NCBI GenBank assembly: GCA_934486455.1 | Contig: CAKSPR010000051.1 | Location: 1-10,655, forward strand | DNA length: 10,655 bases | Origin: an uncultured Eubacteriales bacterium | GTDB lineage: Bacteria; Bacillota; Clostridia; Oscillospirales; Acutalibacteraceae | Reading direction: 5' to 3' | Part shown: one piece after another, positions 7,387 to 10,655 of the stretch | Position numbering within the stretch: the stretch's first letter is position 1 | Layout: each line of letters starts with the position of its first letter | Program-made: the position numbers and the translations under genes | Notes under the pieces: model-generated | Told to the model about the DNA's origin: nothing | Database searches by the model: none | Seen by the model: only the letters and a program-made list of their open reading frames with translations

Positions 7387-7415
7387 ATCATATTTATTTT
7401 ACCACATTTCCGCAA
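7387..7415 (-). promoter_or_regulatory. Candidate dut promoter
   Basis: On the minus strand TTGCGG (7410-7415) and TATGAT (7387-7392) are 17 bases apart; the -10 box has one mismatch and the -35 box two. The predicted start near 7380 gives a leader of about 73 bases. The spacer contains the 13-base element shared with the nadB side, including a TGGTAAAAT that could itself act as an extended -10. Confidence 0.55.
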
Positions 7416-7502
7416 GCCTTTCCACTAAAACCGAAAGAAAAATAAATTTATTAAAAAAATAGACTTTTGGGGCTGTTATTTGGGCGAACAATGTGGTAAA
7501 AT
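7396..7502. repeat. 13-base perfect inverted repeat pair in the dut/nadB divergent region
   Basis: AATGTGGTAAAAT occurs on the plus strand at 7490-7502 and as its exact reverse complement at 7396-7408, with 81 bases between. Each copy faces the gene downstream of it, nadB (44 bases before its ATG) and dut (89 bases before its ATG). Both copies contain TGGTAAAAT, an extended -10 form, so the simplest reading is two similar promoter cores. A shared regulator site is also possible. Confidence 0.6.
7490..7502 (+). promoter_or_regulatory. Candidate extended -10 promoter of nadB-nadC-ruvX
   Basis: TGG immediately before TAAAAT (7497-7502) gives an extended -10 box. No good -35 box is present at 16-18 bases, which the extended form can tolerate, and an A/T-rich tract (7440-7460) lies about 40-60 bases upstream and could act as an UP element. 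Predicted start is near 7509, about 37 bases before nadB. A second option is TTGACA at 7371-7376 with TATTTT 18 bases on. Confidence 0.45.
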
Positions 7503-7545
7503 GGAAAAGAATACAGAAATCTTTTTCATATAGAAGGTTAAGGCT

Positions 7546-9009
7546 ATGGAAAAACAATATGACGTTATAATTGCCGGCTGCGGAGTGGGGGGACTTTACT
7601 GTGCCCTCAACATTCCCGAGGACAAAAAAGTGCTGCTGCTGTGCAAGGACGAGATGCTTCTTTCAAACACCGCTCTCGCCCAGGGCGGAGTTGCCGCCGT
7701 GCTTGATACAACAAACGATTCCTACGACCTCCATTTCAACGACACGTTAATTGCCGGCCGTCAGGAAAACAATCACGATTCGGTGCGTGTGCTTGTCACC
7801 GAAGGCCCCAAGGATGTCCGTCGGATATATGAGGAATTCGATGTGGATTTCGACAAGACCGAAGCGGGTGAGCTGAATTCCACCCTCGAAGGCGGTCACA
7901 GCCGCCGCAGAATAGTCCACCACAAGGATTCCACCGGCTACGAGATCGCCTATCGCCTTTGCGAAGCGGTCAAAAAGAGAAAAAACATCGAAATATCGGA
8001 TTTTTCGGTGCTTTTCAACCTCAAGCGATTTGACGGAGGTTTTTTTGCATACATTCTGAAGAACGATGCGGCTCACATTGTCGCCACACCTTATGTGGTG
8101 CTTGCCACCGGCGGAATCGGTCAGGTATACCGCTATACCACCAATTCGGCTATTGCCACGGGCGACGGAATCCGTCTTGCATACGAGCTTGGCTGTAAAA
8201 TCGCCCACCTCGATTATGTCCAGTTCCACCCCACCTCATTCGCCGCCGACAAAACCAGCCGCCAGAAGTTCCTCATAAGCGAGGCGGTCAGGGGTGAGGG
8301 CGCATATCTGCTCAACTGCCATAAGGAGCGTTTTATGCATCTTTACGACAAGCGGCTTGAGCTTGCCCCCCGCGATGTTGTGGCAAAGTCGATAATTCTC
8401 GAAAGCCGCCGTCTTGCAAACGAGGATTTTTATCTCGACATTGCTTATAAGGGAGAGGACTTTCTTAAAAACCGCTTCCCCATGATTTACGAAAAGTGTC
8501 TTGAAAAGGGAGTGGACATAACAAAAGAACCCATTCCGATCTTCCCCTGCCAGCACTATCTCATGGGCGGAATAGATGTTAACCTCAATTCCAAAACCGA
8601 CATCGACCGTCTCTATGCCGTGGGCGAATGCTCCCACACAGGTGTTCACGGTGCCAACCGTCTTGCCTCAAACTCTCTGCTGGAAGCCCTCGTTTTCGGC
8701 CGCCGCTCGGCCGAGGACATTACAAAAAAGAGCGAGAACGAGCGTTTTGCGCCGCCTGAATTTCCCGAAATCCCCGATATTTCGGGCGCACCCGTCCCCA
8801 AGGATATAGATAAGACTATAAATGATATTATGCAGCGCTCTACCTTTGTTATTCCCGATCTCTCGGCCTGCCAGACCGGAATCAAGCAGGTCGACCGCTA
8901 TCTCGAACGCCTGAGAAGCGGTCACTTTGCCGTCACAAGGGAATACTGCGAAGCCCTGTCCCTCGCCACCGTGGCGCACATTATCTTAAAGGAGAAATTA
9001 AGCAAATGA
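7546..9009 (+). CDS. nadB: L-aspartate oxidase
   Basis: FAD enzyme that oxidises L-aspartate to iminoaspartate, the first step of de novo NAD synthesis; in anaerobes fumarate probably serves as electron acceptor. The N-terminal dinucleotide-binding motif GCGVGG (11-16) is followed by the FAD-contacting SNTALAQGGVAA, the substrate-region TLEGGHSRRRIVHHKD (Glu115), VQFHPT (His228), LAPRDVV (Arg276), QHYLMGG (His337) and the C-terminal FAD site GECSHTGVHGANRLASNSLLEAL. These residues match E. coli Glu121, His244, Arg290 and His351, and the last interval (61) is identical. At 487 residues it is shorter than the usual 500-540, mainly in the C-terminal helical domain after about residue 425. Start is ATG with AGAAGG eight bases upstream. 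Its stop overlaps the nadC start (ATGA). nadA is not adjacent. Confidence 0.97.
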   Translation: MEKQYDVIIAGCGVGGLYCALNIPEDKKVLLLCKDEMLLSNTALAQGGVAAVLDTTNDSYDLHFNDTLIAGRQENNHDSVRVLVTEGPKDVRRIYEEFDVDFDKTEAGELNSTLEGGHSRRRIVHHKDSTGYEIAYRLCEAVKKRKNIEISDFSVLFNLKRFDGGFFAYILKNDAAHIVATPYVVLATGGIGQVYRYTTNSAIATGDGIRLAYELGCKIAHLDYVQFHPTSFAADKTSRQKFLISEAVRGEGAYLLNCHKERFMHLYDKRLELAPRDVVAKSIILESRRLANEDFYLDIAYKGEDFLKNRFPMIYEKCLEKGVDITKEPIPIFPCQHYLMGGIDVNLNSKTDIDRLYAVGECSHTGVHGANRLASNSLLEALVFGRRSAEDITKKSENERFAPPEFPEIPDISGAPVPKDIDKTINDIMQRSTFVIPDLSACQTGIKQVDRYLERLRSGHFAVTREYCEALSLATVAHIILKEKLSK

Positions 9010-9848
9010 TACTGCCTAAATTCACGGTCGACGACATTATCATAACCGCCCTCAAGGAGGACATCAATTATATTGACGCCGCCACCGACCTTACCCTCGA
9101 TGAGCAAAACATTCAGCAGGGTGTTTTTCTTGCCAAGGCAAGCGGTGTGCTTTGCGGAATAGACGCAGCCTTGCGGGTTTTCGAGCTGCTCAGCGACAAA
9201 TTTGAATTCTCGGTTTATAAAAAGGACGGCGACAAAATAGAAAAGGGCGACATCATCGCCGAGGTCAGAGGTCCCGTTACGTTCCTTTTAAAGGGTGAGC
9301 GCACGGCGCTTAACATTCTCCAGCACATGTCTGGAATAGCCACCGAAACGGCCAAATGCGTCGACCTTGTTAAGGGTACAAGGGCAAGCATTGCCGACAC
9401 GAGAAAGACCCTTCCCGGTCTTCGCGCCATTCAGAAATACGCCGTGACCTGCGGCGGCGGAAAGAATCACCGCTACAACCTTTCCGATTGCGCCATGTTA
9501 AAGGACAACCACATCGACGCCTGCGGCGGAATTGAAAAGGCAGTGGCGATTTTAAAAGAAAAGATAGGCCACACCGTCAAAATAGAGGTCGAGACCCGCA
9601 ATCTCGACGAGGTTGAGCAGGCCCTCCGCGCAGGAGCCGACATAATCATGCTCGACAACATGGACAACGACACCATGAAAAAAGCGGTCGAAATGATAAA
9701 CGGCTGCGCCCTTTCCGAAGCCTCGGGCGGCATAACCCACGACACCATTGCCGGCGTTGCAAAAACAGGAGTAGACATCATTTCGGTGGGCGCTTTGACC
9801 CATTCGGTCAAGGCCTTCGACATTTCCATGAAAATTAAAAAGCTATGA
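9006..9848 (+). CDS. nadC: Nicotinate-nucleotide diphosphorylase (quinolinate phosphoribosyltransferase)
   Basis: Converts quinolinate and PRPP to nicotinate mononucleotide, CO2 and diphosphate, the third step of de novo NAD synthesis. The 280-residue length is normal. Conserved blocks are KGERTALNILQHMSGIAT (Arg99), DTRKTLPGLRAIQKYAV (Arg133, Lys134), GGGKNHRYNLSD (His155, Arg156), MLKDNH (Lys166), EVETRN (Glu194, Glu196), MLDNMD (Asp217) and EASGGI (238-243), together making the phosphate and quinolinate sites of a type II phosphoribosyltransferase barrel. The ATG overlaps the nadB stop by 4 bases; an AAGGAG inside the end of nadB lies 11 bases upstream, so both reinitiation and direct initiation are possible. 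The stop in turn overlaps the ruvX start. Confidence 0.98.
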   Translation: MILPKFTVDDIIITALKEDINYIDAATDLTLDEQNIQQGVFLAKASGVLCGIDAALRVFELLSDKFEFSVYKKDGDKIEKGDIIAEVRGPVTFLLKGERTALNILQHMSGIATETAKCVDLVKGTRASIADTRKTLPGLRAIQKYAVTCGGGKNHRYNLSDCAMLKDNHIDACGGIEKAVAILKEKIGHTVKIEVETRNLDEVEQALRAGADIIMLDNMDNDTMKKAVEMINGCALSEASGGITHDTIAGVAKTGVDIISVGALTHSVKAFDISMKIKKL

Positions 9849-10273
9849 TAATTCTATGCGTTGATTACGGAGACGCCCGAACGGGTCTTGCAATTTGCGA
9901 CAAATCGGAAATTTTGGCAAGTCCCGTTTGCACGGTCTTTGAAAAGGACAAAAACGCACTTATGCAAAAAATCTCTCAGGTTGCAAAGGAACGCAGGGCC
10001 GAGCTTATTGTAGTGGGTGATCCGGTCAACATGGACGGAAGCCGCGGCTTTCGCTCGGAGCAGTGCCGTCAATTCGCAAAGGAGCTGTCCGATCTTTGCG
10101 GTATCCCCGCCGACATGTGCGACGAGCGGCTTACCACCGTTGCGGCTCACAACGCGCTGAATTTCACCGACACGCGGGGGAAAAAGCGCAAAAATGTCGT
10201 AGACACCCTTTCGGCGGTCATGATACTTGAAGGATATATGGCAAGGAGAAAATCCGCCGGCGCAAGCGATTAA
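9845..10273 (+). CDS. ruvX: YqgF/RuvX family pre-16S rRNA nuclease (putative Holliday junction resolvase)
   Basis: A 142-residue RNase H-fold protein of the YqgF family. In bacteria it takes part in maturing the 5' end of 16S rRNA; a Holliday-junction resolvase role was proposed from structure. Visible motifs are VDYGDARTG (Asp7), VVGDPVNMDGS, DERLTT (Glu94) and VDTLSAVMILEGY (Asp120), which supply the acidic metal-binding site. Length is typical. The ATG at 9845-9847 overlaps the nadC stop by 4 bases, and no strong ribosome binding site precedes it, so expression probably depends on nadC translation. Stop is TAA at 10271-10273. The symbol yqgF is equally valid. Confidence 0.93.
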   Translation: MIILCVDYGDARTGLAICDKSEILASPVCTVFEKDKNALMQKISQVAKERRAELIVVGDPVNMDGSRGFRSEQCRQFAKELSDLCGIPADMCDERLTTVAAHNALNFTDTRGKKRKNVVDTLSAVMILEGYMARRKSAGASD

Positions 10274-10302
10274 CGGCGCTTTAGTTTAACAGAAACCCGA
10301 AA

Positions 10303-10321
10303 CGATCGCCCGAGCGATACG
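10303..10321 (+). other. Short hairpin between ruvX and the comEC-like gene
   Basis: CGATCGC and GCGATACG can form seven pairs with one bulged A around a CCGA loop. No T-run follows, so it does not look like an intrinsic terminator. The rest of the 104-base gap (10274-10377) holds no recognisable promoter, so transcription may continue from ruvX. Confidence 0.35.
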
Positions 10322-10377
10322 GAGCATAAAGATAACGCACCAGTTCAAAACAGATAATCGGCTACGGAAGTGATTTT

Positions 10378-10655
10378 GTGAAAAGACCGTTCTTTACGGT
10401 AGGATTTGCATTTTTTGCGGGTAATTTACTTGCCATTCTGTTTTCAAAATCGGTTCCGCCTTGGGCGGCTGTAATCCTTCTTGTCGTCGCGGCAGTCTGC
10501 GGAGCGCTTTGCAAAGCATTGAAGGGCGGCGCAGTGTTCAAAAATACCACTGCCGCCCTCTTTTCTTTTTCGGCGGGAATTTTAGCCGTTTTTCTTTCAA
10601 CGGCTGTTTTAATAAGTCCCCTTGCTGATTTTTCCGGAAGGAAAATGAGCTTTAC
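10378..10655 (+). CDS. comEC: Probable ComEC/Rec2 competence membrane protein, N-terminal part only
   Basis: The gene is cut by the right edge; 92 codons are visible. The product starts VKRPFFTVGFAFFAGNLLAI and has three hydrophobic segments (about 5-22, 28-45 and 60-79), followed by PLADFSGRKMSF. A short basic start, paired helices and then the beginning of a soluble segment resemble the N-terminal DUF4131 region of ComEC, the inner-membrane channel that brings single-stranded DNA into the cell during transformation. The diagnostic Competence domain and metallo-beta-lactamase domain would lie beyond the window, so the call rests on weak N-terminal similarity. The GTG at 10378-10380 is chosen: GGAAG lies seven bases upstream, and no ATG or GTG is seen between an in-frame stop at 10333-10335 and this codon. 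Confidence 0.6.
   Translation, partial: MKRPFFTVGFAFFAGNLLAILFSKSVPPWAAVILLVVAAVCGALCKALKGGAVFKNTTAALFSFSAGILAVFLSTAVLISPLADFSGRKMSF

Noticed and set aside
7371..7400. TTGACA with TATTTT 18 bases on, as the main nadB promoter.
   Set aside because: The -35 box is perfect but the -10 has two mismatches and the leader would be about 140 bases; kept only as an alternative to the extended -10 site.
7747..8979. Long minus-strand open frames across nadB.
   Set aside because: nadB is unmistakable in this span and the antisense translations carry no recognisable motifs.
1..10655. Mobile elements, CRISPR arrays, tRNA or rRNA genes, and defence or toxin-antitoxin systems.
   Set aside because: No spaced direct repeats, transposase or integrase motifs, cloverleaf-like sequences or small two-gene toxin pairs were found on either strand.

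Overview
The window looks like chromosomal DNA from an anaerobic Bacillota, most likely class Clostridia. The grounds are AGGAGG-type ribosome binding sites, tightly packed short operons with ATGA overlaps, a type I dockerin on a secreted protease, an OGG1-like 8-oxoguanine glycosylase of the kind common in clostridia, an ECF transporter S component and an NadB/NadC pair. A gut or rumen relative of the Oscillospiraceae/Ruminococcaceae is a reasonable guess, but this is inference from gene content. No transposase, integrase, phage gene, CRISPR array, tRNA or rRNA was seen.

The two halves of the window are transcribed away from each other, from a divergent promoter region at about 7308-7545. 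Leftward (minus strand) lie dut, then a run behind a clear sigma-A-type promoter (6801-6829): a membrane-anchored polysaccharide deacetylase, a two-part GNAT-family protein, an OGG1-type DNA glycosylase and a large secreted subtilisin-family protease ending in a dockerin. The deacetylase and GNAT genes are 7 bases apart, GNAT and glycosylase overlap by 4, and the protease follows after 78 bases. After a 218-base gap rich in inverted repeats comes an ECF S component that runs off the left edge.

Rightward (plus strand) lie nadB, nadC and ruvX (yqgF), linked by two ATGA overlaps and so probably co-translated. After a 104-base gap comes the first part of a gene resembling comEC, cut by the right edge. 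NadB and NadC catalyse the first and third steps of de novo NAD synthesis from aspartate; the gene for the middle step, nadA, is not in the window. dut and ruvX are housekeeping nucleotide-pool and RNA/DNA-processing genes.

Most of the window is ordinary housekeeping sequence, and I found no convincing new multi-gene system. The points most worth a second look are the hairpin-rich leader of the ECF gene, the dockerin-tagged C5a-peptidase-like protease and its unusual gene neighbours, a perfect 13-base inverted repeat shared by the dut and nadB upstream regions, and the nadBC cluster without nadA. Several start codons are moved inward from the longest reading frame on ribosome-binding-site and promoter evidence.
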